A DNA stretch of 64,000 nucleotides from Calliopsis andreniformis (GCF_051401765.1 NW_027480423.1:4464001-4528000), one strand, 5' to 3'. Shown: positions 24,898 through 39,735, counted from the stretch's first letter. The notes: generated by a model from the letters alone, not told the origin. Made by a program: numbers and translations.

Positions 24898-27800
24898 ACT
24901 TATAAGGTCCTAACTATTCAATCTGTTAGAGCCACGCCCTAGGGTGAAGCCTAGGTTGCCCGGAAAGTAGGAATGACGTTAACTTTCATACTGGTTGCAA
25001 TTATTCGTTTTATAAGATGGAAAAACTGTTATATTTATATTGTATTTTATGCTTCTGGCGTTGCCTTCTTAGGCCCTAACTGTTCGACCTGGTGGAACAA
25101 TGCCCTAGAGTGAAGCCTAGGTTACCCGGAACGTAGAAATGACCAGTACTTTCACACTGTTTGCAGTTATTCCTGCTATACGATGGAAAAACTGTTGCAT
25201 CTTTATTGAATTTTATGCTTCTGGCGCTGACTTCTAAGGCCCTAACTATTCTAACTGGTGGATCAACGCCCTAGAGCGAAGCCTAGGTTGCTCGGAATGT
25301 AGAAATGACCATAACATTCACACTGGTTGAAATTATTCGTTTTATACGATGGAAAAACTGTTATATTTATATTGAATTTTATGCTTCTGGCGTTGATTTC
25401 CTAGGCCCTAACTATTCAATCTGGTGGAAGAACGCCCTAGAGTGAGGCCTAGGTTGCCCGGAACGTAGAAATGATCATCACTTCCATACTGGTAGCAATT
25501 ATTCGTTTTATACGATGGAAAAACTGTTGTGTTTATATTGTATTTTATGCATGTGGCGTTTACTTCGAAGGCACTAACTATTCGATCTGGTGGAGCAACG
25601 CCCTACAGTGAAGCCTAGGTGCCCGGAACGTAGAAATGACCATCACTTTCACACGGGTTGCAATTATTCCTGTTATAGGATGGAAAGACTGTTGTATTTT
25701 TATTGTATTTTATGCTTCAGGCGTTGACTTCTGAGGCCGTAGCTATTCGATGTGGTGGAAAAACGCCATAGAGTGAAGCCTAGGTTGCCCGGAACGTAGA
25801 AATGACCATAACTTTCATACTGGTAGCAATTATTCGTTTTGTATGATGGAAGAACTGTTGTATTTATATTGTATTTTATGCAGCTGGCGTTCACTTCTTA
25901 GGGCCTAACTATTCGTTCTGGTGGAACAACGACCTGGGGTGAAGCCTAGGTTGCCCGGAACGTAGAAATGACCATAACTTTCACACTGGTTGCTATTGTT
26001 CGTTTTATACGATGGAAAAAGTGTTATATTTATATTGTATTTTATGCTTCTGGCGTTGCCTTCTTAGGCCCTAACTGTTCGATCTGGTGGAACAACGCCC
26101 TAGAGTGAAGCCTAGGTTACCCGGAACGTAGAAATGACCAGTACTTTCACACTGTTTGCAGTTATTCCTGCTATACGATGGAAAAACTGTTGCATATTTA
26201 TTGAATTTTATGCTTCTGGCGCTGACTTCTAAGGCCCTAACTATTCTATCTGGTGGATCAACGCCCTAGAGTGAAGCCTAGGTTGCTCGGAATGTAGAAA
26301 TGACCATAACATTCACACTGGTTGAAATTATTCGTTTTATACGATGGAAAAACTGTTATGTTTATATTGAATTTTATGCTTCTGGCGTTGATTTCTTAGG
26401 CCCTAACTATTCAATCTGGTGGAACAACGCCCTAGAGTGAGGCCTAGGTTGCCCGGAACGTAGAAATGACCATCACTTCCATACTGGTAGCAATTATTCG
26501 TTTTATACAATGGAAAAACTGTTCTATTTATTTTGTATTTTATGTTTCGGGCGTTGACTTCTAAGGCCCTAACTGTTTGATCTGGTGGAGCAACGCCCTA
26601 GGCGTGAAGCCTAGGTTGCCCGGAACGTAGAAATGACCATAACTTTCACACTGGATGCTATTATTCGTTCTATACGATGGAATAACTGTTATATTTATAT
26701 TGTGTCTTATGCTTCTGGCGTTGACTTCTTAGGCCCTAACAATTCGATCTGGTGGACCAAAGCCCTAGAGCGAAGCCTAGGTTGCCTGGAACGTACAAAT
26801 GACCATCACTTTCACACGGGTTGCAATTATTCCTGTTATAGGATGGAAAGACTGTTGTATTTATATTGTATTTTATGCTGCTGGCGTTCACTTCTTAGGT
26901 CCTAACTATTCGATCTGGTGGAACAACGACCTGGGGTGAAGCCTAGGTTGCCTGGAACGTACAAATGACCATCACTTTCACACGGGTTGCAATTATTCCT
27001 GTTATATGATGGAAAAACTGTTGTATTTTTATTGCATTTTATGCCTCGGGCATTGACTTATAAGGTCCTAACTATTCAATCTGTTAGAGCCACGCCCTAG
27101 GGTGAAGCCTAGGTTGCCCGGAAAGTAGGAATGACGTTAACTTTCATACTGGTTGCAATTATTCGTTTTATAAGATGGAAAAACTGTTGTATTTATATTG
27201 TATTTTATGCTTCTGGCGTTGCCTTCTTAGGCCCTAACTGTTCGATCTGGTGGAACAACGGCCTAGAGTGAAGCCTAGGTTACCCGGAACGTAGAAATGA
27301 CCAGTACTTTCACACTGTTTGCAGTTATTCCTGCTATACGATGGAAAAACTGTTGCATCTTTATTGAATTTAATGCTTCTGGCGCTGACTTCTAAGGCCC
27401 TAACTATTCTAACTGGTGGATCAACGCCCTAGAGCGAAGCCTAGGTTGCTCGGAATGTAGAAATGACCATAACATTCACACTGGTTGAAATTATTCGTTT
27501 TATACGATGGAAAAACTGTTATATTTATATTGAATTTTATGCTTCTGGCCTTGATTTCCTAGGCCCTAACTATTCAATCTGGTGGAAGAACGCCCTAGAG
27601 TGAGGCCTAGGTTGCCCGGAACGTAGAAATGACCATCACTTCCATACTGGTAGCAATTATTCGTTTTATGCGATGGAAAAACTGTTGTGTTTATATTGTA
27701 TTTTATGCATCTGGCGTTGACTTCTAAGGCACTAACTATTCGATCTGGTGGAGCAACGCCCTAGAGTGAAGCCTAGGTTGCCCGGAACGTAGAAATGACC

Positions 27801-30800
27801 ATCACTTTCAAACTGGTTGCAATTATTCCTGTTATAGGATGGAAAGACTGTTGTATTTTTGTTGTATTTTATGCTTCAGGCGTTGACTTCTGAGCCCGTA
27901 GCTATTCGATGTGGTGGAAGAACGCCATAGAGTGAAGCCTGGGTTGCCCGGAACGTAGAAATGACCATAACTTTCATACTGGTTGCAATTATTCGTTTTA
28001 TATGATGGAAGAACTGTTGTATTTATATTGTATTTTATGCTGCTGGCGTTCACTTCTTAGGCCCTAACTATTCGATCTGGTGGAACAACGACCTGGGGTG
28101 AAGCCTAGGTTGTCTGGAACGTACAAATGACCATCACTTTCACACGGGTTGCAATTATTCCTGTTATATGATGGAAAAACTGTTGTATTTTTATTGCATT
28201 TTATGCCTCGGGCATTGACTTATAAGGTCCTAACTAATCAATCTGTTAGAGCCACGCCCTAGGGTGAAGCCTAGGTTGCCCGGAAAGTAGGAATGACGTT
28301 AACTTTCATACTGGTTGCAATTATTCGTTTTATAAGATGGAAAAACTGTTGCATTTATATTGTATTTTATGCTTCTGGCGTTGCCTTCTTAGGCCCTAAC
28401 TGTTCGATCTGGTGGAACAACGCCCTAGAGTGAAGCCTAGGTTACCCGGAACGTAGAAATGACCCGTACTTTCACACTGTTTGCAGTTATTCCTGCTATA
28501 CGATGGAAAAACTGTTGCATCTTTATTGAATTTTATGCTTCTGGCGCTGACTTCTAAGGCCCTAACTATTCTAACTGGTGGATCAACGCCCTAGAGCGAA
28601 GCCTAGGTTGCTCGGAATGTAGAAATGACAATAACATTCACACTGGTTGAAATTATTCGTTTTATACGATGGAAAAACTGTTATATTTATATTGAATTTT
28701 TTGCTTCTGGCGTTGATTTCCTAGGCCCTAACTATTCAATCTGGTGGAAGAACGCCCTAGAGTGAGGCCTAGGTTGCCCGGAACGTAGAAATGATCATCA
28801 CTTCCATACTGGTAGCAATTATTCGTTTTATACGATGGAAAAACTGTTGTGTTTATATTGTATTTTATGCATCTGGCGTTGACTTCGAAGGCACTAACTA
28901 TTCGATCTGGTGGAGCAACGCCCTAGAGTGAAGCCTAGGTGCCCGGAACGTAGAACTGACCATCACTTTCACACGGGTTGCAATTATTCCTGTTATAGGA
29001 TGGAAAGACTGTTGTATTTTTATTGTATTTTATGCTTCAGGCGTTGACTTCTGAGGCCGTAGCTATTCGATGTGGTGGAAAAACGCCATAGAGTGAAGCC
29101 TAGGTTGCCCGGAACGTAGAAATGACCATAACTTTCGTACTGGTAGCAATTATTCGTTTTATATGAAGGAAGAACTGTTGTATTTATATTGCATTTTATG
29201 CAGCTGGCGTTCACTTCTTAGGGCCTAACTATTCGATCTGGTGGAACAACGACCTGGGGTGAAGCCTAGGTTGCCCGGAACGTAGAAATGACCATAACTT
29301 TCACACTGGTTGCTATTATTCGTTTTATACGATGGAAGAACTGTTCTATTTATTTTGTATTTTATGCTTCTGGCGTTGCCTTCTTAGGCCCTAACTGTTC
29401 GATCTGGTGAAACAACGCCCTAGAGTGAAGCCTAGGTTACCCGGAACGTAGAAATGACCAGTACTTTCACACTGTTTGCAGTTATTCCTGCTATACGATG
29501 GAAAAACTGTTGCATATTTATTGAATTTTATGCTTCTGGCGCTGACTTCTAAGGCCCTAACTATTCTATCTGGTGGATCAACGCCCTAGAGTGAAGCCTA
29601 GGTTGCTCGGAATGTAGAAATGACCATAACATTCACACTGGTTGAAATTATTCGTTTTATACGATGGAAAAACTGTTATATTTATATTGAATTTTATGCT
29701 TCTGGCGTTGATTTCTTAGGCCCTAACTATTCAATCTGGTGGAACAACGCCCTAGAGTGAGGCCTAGGTTGCCCGGAACGTAGAAATGACCATCACTTCC
29801 ATACTGGTAGCAATTATTCGTTTTATGCGATGGAAAAACTGTTGTGTTTATATTGTATTTTATGCATCTGGCGTTGACTTCTAAGGCACTAACTATTCGA
29901 TCTGGTGGAGCAACGCCCTAGAGTGAAGCCTAGGTTGCCCGGAACGTAGAAATGACCATCACTTTCAAACTGGTTGCAATTATTCCTGTTATAGGATGGA
30001 AAGACTGTTGTATTTTTGTTGTATTTTATGCTTCAGGCGTTGACTTCTGAGCCCGTAGCTATTCGATGTGGTGGAAGAACGCCATAGAGTGAAGCCTGGG
30101 TTGCCCGGAACGTAGAAATGACCATAACTTTCATACTGGTTGCAATTATTCGTTTTATATGATGGAAGAACTGTTGTATTTATATTGTATTTTATGCTGC
30201 TGGCGTTCACTTCTTAGGCCCTAACTATTCGATCTGGTGGAACAACGACCTGGGGTGAAGCCTAGGTTGCCTGGAACGTACAAATGACCATCACTTTCAC
30301 ACGGGTTCCAATTATTCCTGTTATATGATGGAAAAACTGTTGTATTTTTATTGCATTTTATGCCTCGGGCATTGACTTATAAGGTCCTAACTATTCAATC
30401 TGTTAGAGCCACGCCCTAGGGTGAAGCCTAGGTTGCCCGGAAAGTAGGAATGACGTTAACTTTCATACTGGTTGCAATTATTCGTTTTATAAGATGGAAA
30501 AACTGTTGTATTTATATTGTATTTTATGCTTCTGGCGTTGCCTTCTTAGGGCCTAACAGTTCGATCTGGTGGAACAACGCCCTAGAGTGAAGCCTAGGTT
30601 ACCCGGAACGTAGAAATGACCCGTACTTTCACACTGTTTGCAGTTATTCCTGCTATACGATGGAAAAACTGTTGCATCTTTATTGAATTTTATGCTTCTG
30701 GCGCTGACTTCTAAGGCCCTAACTATTCTAACTGGTGGATCAACGCCCTAGAGCGAAGCCTAGGTTGCTCGGAATGTAGAAATGACCATAACATTCACAC

Positions 30801-32061
30801 TGGTTGAAATTATTCGTTTTATACGATGGAAAAACTGTTGTGTTTATATTGTATTTTATGCATCTGGCGCTGACTTCGAAGGCACTAACTATTCGATCTG
30901 GTGGAGCAACGCCCTAGAGTGAAGCCTAGGTGCCCGGAACGTAGAAATGACCATCACTTTCACACGGGTTGCAATTATTCCTGTTATAGGATGGAAAGAC
31001 TGTTGTATTTTTATTGTATTTTATGCTTCAGGCGTTGACTTCTGAGGCCGTAGCTATTCGATGTGGTGGAAGAACGCCATAGAGTGAAGCCTGGGTTGCC
31101 CGGAACGTAGAAATGACCATAACTTTCATACTGGTTGCAATTATTCGTTTTATATGATGGAAGAACTGTTGTATTTATATTGTATTTTATGCTGCTGGCG
31201 TTCACTTCTTAGGCCCTCACTATTCGATCTGGTGGAACAACGACCTGGGGTGAAGCCTAGGTTGTCTGGAACGTACAAATGACCATCACTTTCACACGGG
31301 TTGCAATTATTCCTGTTATATGATGGAAAAACTGTTGTATTTTTATTGCATTTTATGCCTCGGGCATTGACTTATAAGGTCCTAACTAATCAATCTGTTA
31401 GAGCCACGCCCTAGGGTGAAGCCTAGGTTGCCCGGAAAGTAGGAATGACGTTAACTTTCATACTGGTTGCAATTATTCGTTTTATAAGATGGAAAAACTG
31501 TTGTATTTATATTGTATTTTATGCTTCTGGCGTTGCCTTCTTAGGCCCTAACTGTTCGATCTGGTGGAACAACGCCCTAGAGTGAAGCCTAGGTTACCCG
31601 GAACGTAGAAATGACCCGTACTTTCACACTGTTTGCAGTTATTCCTGCTATACGATGGAAAAACTGTTGCATCTTTATTGAATTTTATGCTTCTGGCGCT
31701 GACTTCTAAGGCCCTAACTATTCTAACAGGTGGATCAACGCCCTAGAGCGAAGCCTAGGTTGCTCGGAATGTAGAAATGACCATAACATTCACACTGGTT
31801 GAAATTATTCGTTTTATACGATGGAAAAACTGTTATATTTATATTGAATTTTATGCTTCTGGCGTTGATTTCCTAGGCCCTAACTATTCAATCTGGTGGA
31901 AGAACGCCCTAGAGTGAGGCCTAGGTTGCCCGGAACGTAGAAATGATCATCACTTCCATACTGGTAGCAATTATTCGTTTTATACGATGGAAAAACTGTT
32001 GTGTTTATATTGTATTTTATGCATCTGGCGTTGACTTCGAAGGCACTAACTATTCGATCTG

Positions 32062-32583
32062 GTGGAGCAACGCCCTAGAGTGAAGCCTACGTTGCCCGGA
32101 ACCTTAGAAATGACCATTACTTTCACACTGGTTGCAATTATTCCTGATATACGATGGAAAAACTCATGTATATTTATTGTATTTTATGCTTCGGGCGCAG
32201 ACTTCTATGGCCCTAACTGTTCGATCTGGTGGAACAACGCCCTAGAGTGAAGCCTAGGTTACCCGGAACGTAGAAATGACCCGTACTTTCACACTGTTTG
32301 CAGTTATTCCTGCTATACGATGGAAAAACTGTTGCATCTTTATTGAATTTTATGCTTCTGGCGTTGATTTCTTAGGCCCTAACTATTCAATCTGGTGGAA
32401 CAACGCCCTAGCGTGAAGCCTACGTTGCCCGGAACCTTAGAAATGACCATTACTTTCACACTGGTTGCAATTATTCCTGATATACGATGGAAAAACTCAT
32501 GTATATTTATTGTATTTTATGCTTCGGGCGCAGACTTCTATGGCCCTACCTATTCTATCTGGTGGATCAACGCCCTAGAGTGA
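32062..32583 (+). repeat. Pair of monomers with shared one-base insertion
   Basis: The segments starting at 32062 and 32395 are near-copies about 190 bp long, 333 bp apart. Both contain GGAACCTTAGAAATG, a one-base longer version of the usual GGAACGTAGAAATG, and both carry AACTCATGTATATTTATTG, which I did not notice elsewhere in the window. The 333-bp spacing is two monomers plus that inserted base. Confidence 0.75.
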
Positions 32584-34844
32584 AGCCTAGGTTGCCCGGA
32601 ACGTAGAAATGACCATCACTTTCACACGGGTTGCAATTAATCCTGTTATACGATGGAAAGACTGTTGTATTTTTATTGTATTTTATGCTTCAGCCGTTGA
32701 CTTCTGAGGCCGTAGCTATTAGATGTGGTGGAAAAACGCCATAGAGTGAAGCCTAGGTTGCCCGGAACGTAGAAATGACCATAACTTTCATACTGGTAGC
32801 AATTATTCGTTTTATATGATGGAAGAACTGTTGTATTTATATTGTATTTTATGCAGCTGGCGTTCACTTCTTAGGGCCTAACTATTCGCTCTGGTGGAAC
32901 AACGACCTGGGGTGAAGCCTAGGTTGCCCGGAACGTAGAAATGACCATAACTTTCACACTGGTTGCTATTATCCGTTTTATACGATGGAAAAACTGTTAT
33001 ATTTATATTGTATTTTATGCTTCTGGCGTTGCCTTCTTAGGCCCTAACTGTTCGATCTCGTGGAACAACGCCCTAGAGTGAAGCCTAGGTTACCCGGAAC
33101 GTAGAAATGACCAGTACTTTCACACTGTTTGCAGTTATTCCTGCTATACGATGGAAAAACTGTTGCATCTTTATTGAATTTTATGCTTCTGGCGCTGACT
33201 TCTAAGGGCCTAACTATTCTAACTGGTTGATCAACGCCCTAGAGTGAAACCTAGGTTGCTCGGAATGTAGAAATGACCATAACATTCACACTGGTTGAAA
33301 TTATTCGTTTTATACGATGGAAAAACTGTTATATTTATATTGAATTTTATGCTTCTGGCGTTGATTTCTTAGACCCTATCTATTCAATCTGGTGGAACAA
33401 CGCCCTAGAGTGAGGCCTAGGTTGCCCGGAACGTAGAAATGACCATCACTTCCATACTGGTAGCAATTATTCGTTTTATACGATGGAAAAACTGTTGTGT
33501 TTATATTGTATTTTATGCATCTGGCGTTGACTTCTAAGGCACTAACTATTCGATCTGGTGGAGCAACGCCCTAGAGTGAAGCCTAGGTTGCCCGGAACGT
33601 AGAAATGACCATCACTTTCACACGGGTTGCAATTATTCCTGTTATAGGATGGAAAGACTGTTGTATTTTTATTGTATTTTATGCTTCAGGCGTTGACTTC
33701 TGAGGCCGTAGCTATTCGATGTGGTGGAAAAACGCCATAGACTGAAGCCTAGGTTGCCCGGAACGTAGAAATGACCATAACTTTCATACTGGTAGCAATT
33801 ATTCGTTTTATATGATGGAAGAACTGTTGTATTTATATTGTATTTTATGCAGCTGGCGTTCACATCTTAGGGCCTAACTATTCGTTCTGGTGGAACAACG
33901 GCCTGGGGTGAAGCCTAGGTTGCCCGGAACGTAGAAATGACCATAACTTTCACACTGGTTGCTATTATTCGTTTTATACGATGGAAAAAGTGTTATATTT
34001 ATATTGTATTTTATGCTTCTGGCGTTGCCTTCTTAGGCCCTAACTGTTCGATCTGGTGGAACAACGCCCTAGAGTGAAGCCTAGGTTACCCGGAACGTAG
34101 AAATGACCAGTACTTTCACACTGTTTGCAGTTATTCCTGCTATACGATTGAAAAACTGTTGCATCTTTATTGAATTTTATGCTTCTGGCGCTGACTTCTA
34201 AGGCCCTAACTATTCTATCTGGTGGATCAACGCCCTAGAGTGAAGCCTAGGTTGCTCGGGATGTAGAAATGACCATAACATTCACACTGGTTGAAATTAT
34301 TCGTTTTATACGATGGAAAAACTGTTATATTCATATTGAATTTTATGCTTCTGGCGTTGATTTCTTAGGCCCTAACTATTCAACCTGGTGGAACAACGCC
34401 CTAGAGTGAGGCCTAGGTTGCCCGGAACGTAGAAATGTCCATCACTTCCATACTGGTAGCAATTATTCGTTTGATACGATGGAAAAACTGTTGCGTTTAT
34501 GTTGTATTTTATGAATCTGGCGTTGACCTCTAAGGCACTAACTATTCGATCTGGTGGAGCAACGCCCTAGAGTGAAGCCTAGGTTGCCCGGAACGTAGAA
34601 ATGACCATCACTTTCAAACTGGTTGCAATTATTCCTGTTCTAGGATGGAAAGACTGTTGTACTTTTATTTTATTTTATGCTTCAGGCGTTGACTTCTGAG
34701 GCCGTAGCTATTCGATGTGGTGGAAGAACGCCATAGAGTGAAGCCTGGGTTGCCCGGAACGTAGAAATGACCATAACTTTCATACTGGTTGCAATTATTC
34801 GTTTTATATGATGGAAGAACTATTGTATTTATATTGTATTTTAT

Positions 34845-35740
34845 TCTTCTGGCATTGACTTCTTAGGCCGTCACTATTCGATCTGGTGGAGCTACGCCCT
34901 AGGGTGAAGCCTAGGTTGCTCGGAAAGTAGAAATGACCATAAGTTTCATACTGGTTGCAATTATTCATTTTATACGATGGAAAAACTGTTGTACTTTTAT
35001 TGCATTTTATGCTTCGGGCATTGACTTCTAAGGTCCTAACTATTCAATCTGTTAGAGCAACGCCCTAGGGTGAAGCCTAGGTTGCCCGGAAAGTAGGAAT
35101 GACGTTAACTTTCATACTGGTTGCAATTATTCGATTTATAAGTTGGAAAAGCTGTTGTATTTATATCGTATTTTAGTCTTCTGGCATTGACTTCTTAGGC
35201 CGTCACTATTCGATCTGTTGGAGCACCGCCCTAGGGTGAAGCCTAGGTTGCTCGGAAAGTAGAAATGACCATAAGTTTCATACTGGTTGCAATTACTCGT
35301 TTTATACGATGGAAAACTGTTGCATTTATATTGTATTTTATGCTTCTGGCGTTGACTTCTAAGGCACTAACTATTCGATCTGTTGGAGCAACGCCCTAGA
35401 GTGAAGCCTAGGTTGCGCGGAACGTAGAAATGACCATAACTTTCACACTGGTAGCAATTATTCCTCTTATATTATGGACACACTGTTGTATTTTTTTTGC
35501 ATTTTATGATTCGGGCGTAGACTTCTAAGGCCCTAACTATTCAATCTGTTGGAGCAACGCCCTAGGGTGAAGCCTAGGTTACTCGGAAAGTAGAAATGAC
35601 CATAAGTTTCATACTGGATGCAATTATTCGTTTTATACGATGGAAAAACTGTTGTATTTATATCGTGTTTTATGCTTCTGGCGTTGATTTCGTAGGCCGT
35701 AGCTATTCGGTCTGGTGGAGCAACGCCCTAGAGTGAAGCC
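34845..35740 (+). repeat. Island of region III/IV-type monomers inside region II
   Basis: About five monomers here carry variants otherwise found right of 38.5 kb: GGTTGCTCGGAAAGTAG, CATAAGTTTCATACTGG and CTGTTGGAGCAACGCCC. They are flanked on both sides by typical region II monomers. One monomer near 35310 has a one-base loss (ATGGAAAACTG), which explains the non-integral marker spacing across the island. A local insertion or gene-conversion tract from the neighbouring family is the simplest reading; the edges are approximate. Confidence 0.65.
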
Positions 35741-38519
35741 TAGGTTATCCGGAACGTAGAAATGACCAGTACTTTCACACTGTTTGCAGTTATTCCTGCT
35801 ATACGATGGAAAAACTGTTGCATCTTTATTGAATTTTATGCTTCTGGCGCTGACTTCTAAGGCCCTAACTATTCTATCTGGTGGATCAACGCCCTAGAGT
35901 GAAGCCTGGGTTGCTCGGAATGTAGAAATGACCATCACTTTCACACGGGTTGCAATTATTCCTGTTATAGGATGGAAAGACTGTTGTATTTTTATTGTAT
36001 TTTATGCTTCAGGCGTTGACTTCTGAGGCCGTAGCTATTCGATGTGGTGGAAAAACGCCCTAGAGTGAGGCCTAGGTTGCCCGGAACGTAGAAATGACCA
36101 TCACTTCCATACTGGTAGCAATTATTCGTTTTATACGATGGAAAAACTGTTGTGTTTATATTGTATTTTATGCATCTGGCGTTGACTTCTAAGGCACTAA
36201 CTATTCGATCTGGTGGAGCAACGCCCTAGAGTGAAGCCTAGGTTGCCCGGAACGTAGAAATGACCATCACTTTCACACGGGTTGCAATTATTCCTGTTAT
36301 AGGATGGAAAGACTGTTGTATTTTTATTGTATTTTATGCTTCAGGCGTTGACTTCTGAGGCCGTAGCTATTCGATGTGGTGGAAAAACGCCATAGACTGA
36401 AGCCTAGGTTGCCCGGAACGTAGAAATGACCATAACTTTCATACTGGTAGCAATTATTCGTTTTATATGATGGAAGAACTGTTGTATTTATATTGTATTT
36501 TATGCTGCTGGCGTTCACTTCTTAGGCCCTAACTATTCGATCTGGTGGAACAACGACCTGGGGTGAAGCCTAGGTTGCCCGGAACGTAGAAATGACCATA
36601 ACTTTCACACTGGTAGCAATTATTCGTTTTATATGATGGAAGAACTGTTGTATTTATATTGTATTTTATGCTGCTGGCGTTCACTTCTTAGGCCCTAACT
36701 ATTCGATCTGGTGGAACAACGACCTGGGGTGAAGCCTAGGTTGCCCGGAACGTAGAATTGGCCATCACTTTCAAACTGGTTGCAATTAATCCTGTTATAC
36801 GATGGAAAAAGTGCTATATTTATATTGTATTTTATGCTTCTGGCGTTGCCTTGTTAGGCCCTAACTGTTCGATCTGGTGGAACAACGCCCTAGAGTGAAG
36901 CCTAGGTTACCCGGAACGTAGAAATGACCAGTACTTTCACACGGTTTGCAGTTATTCCTGCTATACGATGGAAAAACTGTTGCACCTTTATTGAATTTTA
37001 TGCTTCTGGCGCTGACTTCTAAGGCACTAACTATTCTATCTGGTGGAGCAACGCCCTAGAGTGAAGCCTAGGTTGCCCGGAACGTAGAAATTACCATCAC
37101 TTTCAAACTGGTTGCAATTATTCCTGTTATAGGATGGAAAGACTGTTGTATTTTTGTTGTATTTTATGCTTCAGGCGGTGACTTCTGAGCCCGCAGCTAC
37201 TCGATGTGGTGGAAGAACGCCATAGAGTGAAGCCTGGGTTGCCCGGAACGTAGAAATGACCATAACTTTCATACTGGTTGCAATTATTCGTTTTATATGA
37301 TGGAAGAACTGTTGTATTTATATTGTATTTTATGCTGCTGGCGTTCACTTCTTAGGCCCTAACTATTCGATCTGGTGGAACAACGACCTGGGGTGAAGCC
37401 TAGGTTGCCCGGAACGTAGAAATGACCATCACTTTCACACGGGTTGCAATTATTCCTGTTATATGATGGAAAAACTGTTGTATTTTTATTGCATTTTATA
37501 CCTCGGGCATTGACTTATAAGGTCCTAACTATTCAATCTGTTAGAGCAACGCCCTAGGGTGAATCCTAGGTTGCCCGGAAAGTAGGAATGACGTTAACTT
37601 TCATACTGGTTGCAATTATTCGTTTTATAAGATGGAAAAAGTGTTATATTTATATTGTATTTTATGCTTCTGGCGTTGCCTTCTTAGGCCCTAACTGTTC
37701 GATCTGGTGGAACAACGCCCTAGAGTGAAGCCTAGGTTACCCGGAACGTAGAAATGACCAGTACTTTCACACTGTTTGGAGTTATTCCTGCTATACGATG
37801 GAAAAACTGTTGCATATTTATTGAATTTTATGCTTCTGGCGCTGACTTCTAAGGCTCTAACTATTCTATCTGGTGGATCAACGCCCTAGAGTGAAGCCTA
37901 GGTTGCTCGGAATGTAGAAATGACCATAAGCATTCACGCTGGTTGAAATTATTCGTTTTATACGATGGAAAAACTGTTATATTTATATTGAATTTTATGC
38001 TTCTGGCGTTGATTTCTTAGGCCCAGCTATTCAATCTGGTGGAACAACGCCCTAGAGTGAGGCCTAGGATGCCCGGAACGTAGAAATGACCATCACTTCC
38101 ATACTGGTAGCAATTATTCGTTTTATACGATGGAAAAACTGTTGTGTTTATATTGTATTTTATGCATCTGGCGTTGACTTCTGAGGCCGTTGCTATTCGA
38201 TGTAGTGGAAGAACGCCATAGAGTGAAGCCTAGGTTGCCCGGAAAGTAGAAATGACGTTAACTTTCATACTGGTTGCAATTATTCGTTCTATACGATGGA
38301 AAAACTGTTATATTTATTTTGTATCTTATGCTTCTGGCGTTGACTTCTTAGGCCCTAACAATTCGATCTGGTGCAACAACGCCCTAGAGTGAAGCCTTGG
38401 TTGCCGGGAACGTACAAATGACCATCACTTTCACACGGGTTGCAATTATTCCTGTTATAGGGCGGAAAGACTGTTGTATTTTTATTGTATTTTATGCTTC
38501 AGGCGTTGACTTCTGAGGC

Positions 38520-39735
38520 CCTAGCTGTTCGATCTAGTGGAGCAACGCCCTAGAGTGAAGCCTAGGTTGCCCGGAAAGGAGAAATGACTATCACGTTCAA
38601 ACTGGTTGCAATCAATCCTTTTATACGATGGAAAAGCTGTTGTATTTATACCGTATTTTATGCTTCTGGCGTTTTCTTCTAAGGACCTAACTATTCGATC
38701 TGGTGGACCAACGCCCTGGAGTGAAGCCTAGGATGCTCGGAATGTGGAAATGGCCATAACTTTCACACTGGTTGCTATTATTCGTTTTATACGATGGAAA
38801 CGCTGTTGTATTTATATTGTATTTTATGCTTCAGGCGTTGACTTCTACGGCCGTAACTATTCCGTCTGGTGGAGCAACGCCCTGGTGTGAAACCTAGGTT
38901 GCCTGGAACGTAGAATTGGCCATCACTTTCAAACTGGTTGCAATTATTCCTGTTATATGATGGAAACACTGTTGCATTTTTTTTGCATTTTATGGTTCGG
39001 GCGTTGACTTCTAAGGCCCTAACTATTCAATCTGTTGGAGCACCGCCCTAGGGTCAAGCCTAGGTTGCTCGGAAAGTAGAAATGACCATAAGTTTCATAC
39101 TGGTTGCAATTATTCGTTTTATACGATGGAAAAGCTGTTGTATTTATATCGTGTTTTATGCTTCTGGCGTTGACTTCTTAGGCCGTAGCTATTCGGTCGG
39201 GTGGAGCAACACCCTGGATTGAAACCTAGGTTGCCCGGAACGTAGAATTGGCCATCACTTTCAAACTGGTTGCAATTATTCCTGATATATGATGGAAACA
39301 CTGTTGTATTTTTTTTGCATTTTATGGTTCGGGCGTTGACTTCTAAGGCCCTAACTATTCAATCTGTTGGAGCAAGGCCCCTGGGGTGAAGCCTAGGTTG
39401 CTCGGAAAGTAGAAATGACCATAAGTTTCATACTGGTTGCAATTATTCGTTTTATACGATGGAAAAACTGTTGTATTTATATTGTATTTTATGCTTCTGG
39501 CGTTGACTTCTAAGGCACTAACTATTCGATCTGGTGGAGCAACGCCCTAGAGTGAAGCCCAGGTTGCGCGGAACGTAGAAATGACCATAACTTTCACACT
39601 GGTAGCAATTATTCCTGTTATATTATGGACACACTGTTTTATTTTTTTTGCATTTTATGATTCGGGCGTAGACTTCTAAGGCCCTAACTATTCAATCTGT
39701 TGGAGCAACGCCCTAGGGTGAAGCCTAGGTTGCTC
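38520..39735 (+). repeat. Region III 1.2-kb block, copy 1
   Basis: This block of about 7.3 monomers recurs at about 41841 (offset 3,321 bp) and 45659 (a further 3,818 bp). It starts with CTAGCTGTTCGATCTAGTGG and contains A-type monomers alternating with B-type monomers that carry T8 runs. It also contains the variant GCAAGGCCCCTGGGGTG, one base longer than usual. At about 39735 it switches to a region II-like monomer, while copies 2 and 3 continue differently. Confidence 0.8.

Larger units (their letters stand above)
24898..38520 (+). repeat. Region II: alternating 6- and 7-monomer units
   Basis: The marker TTGCCTTCTTAGG starts at about 25061, 26056, 27219, 28381, 29376, 30538, 31533, 33029, 34025 and 37676, with a variant at 36846. 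The first intervals are 995, 1163, 1162, 995, 1162 and 995 bp, that is 6 or 7 monomers with known single-base indels (losses at about 25620, 28931 and 30930; a gain near 26602). Two neighbouring units together make a 13-monomer repeat of about 2,158 bp, marked by ACTTATAAGG at 24898 and 27056 and again at 28218 and 30375. After about 31.5 kb the order becomes less regular. Typical variants are GTTACCCGGAACG, TTTGCAGTTATTCCTGC and TATTGAATTTTATG. Confidence 0.8.

Noticed and set aside
34845..35740. Possible inserted mobile element, because the local sequence differs from its neighbours
   Set aside because: The sequence is satellite monomers of another subfamily in the same orientation and register, not an element.
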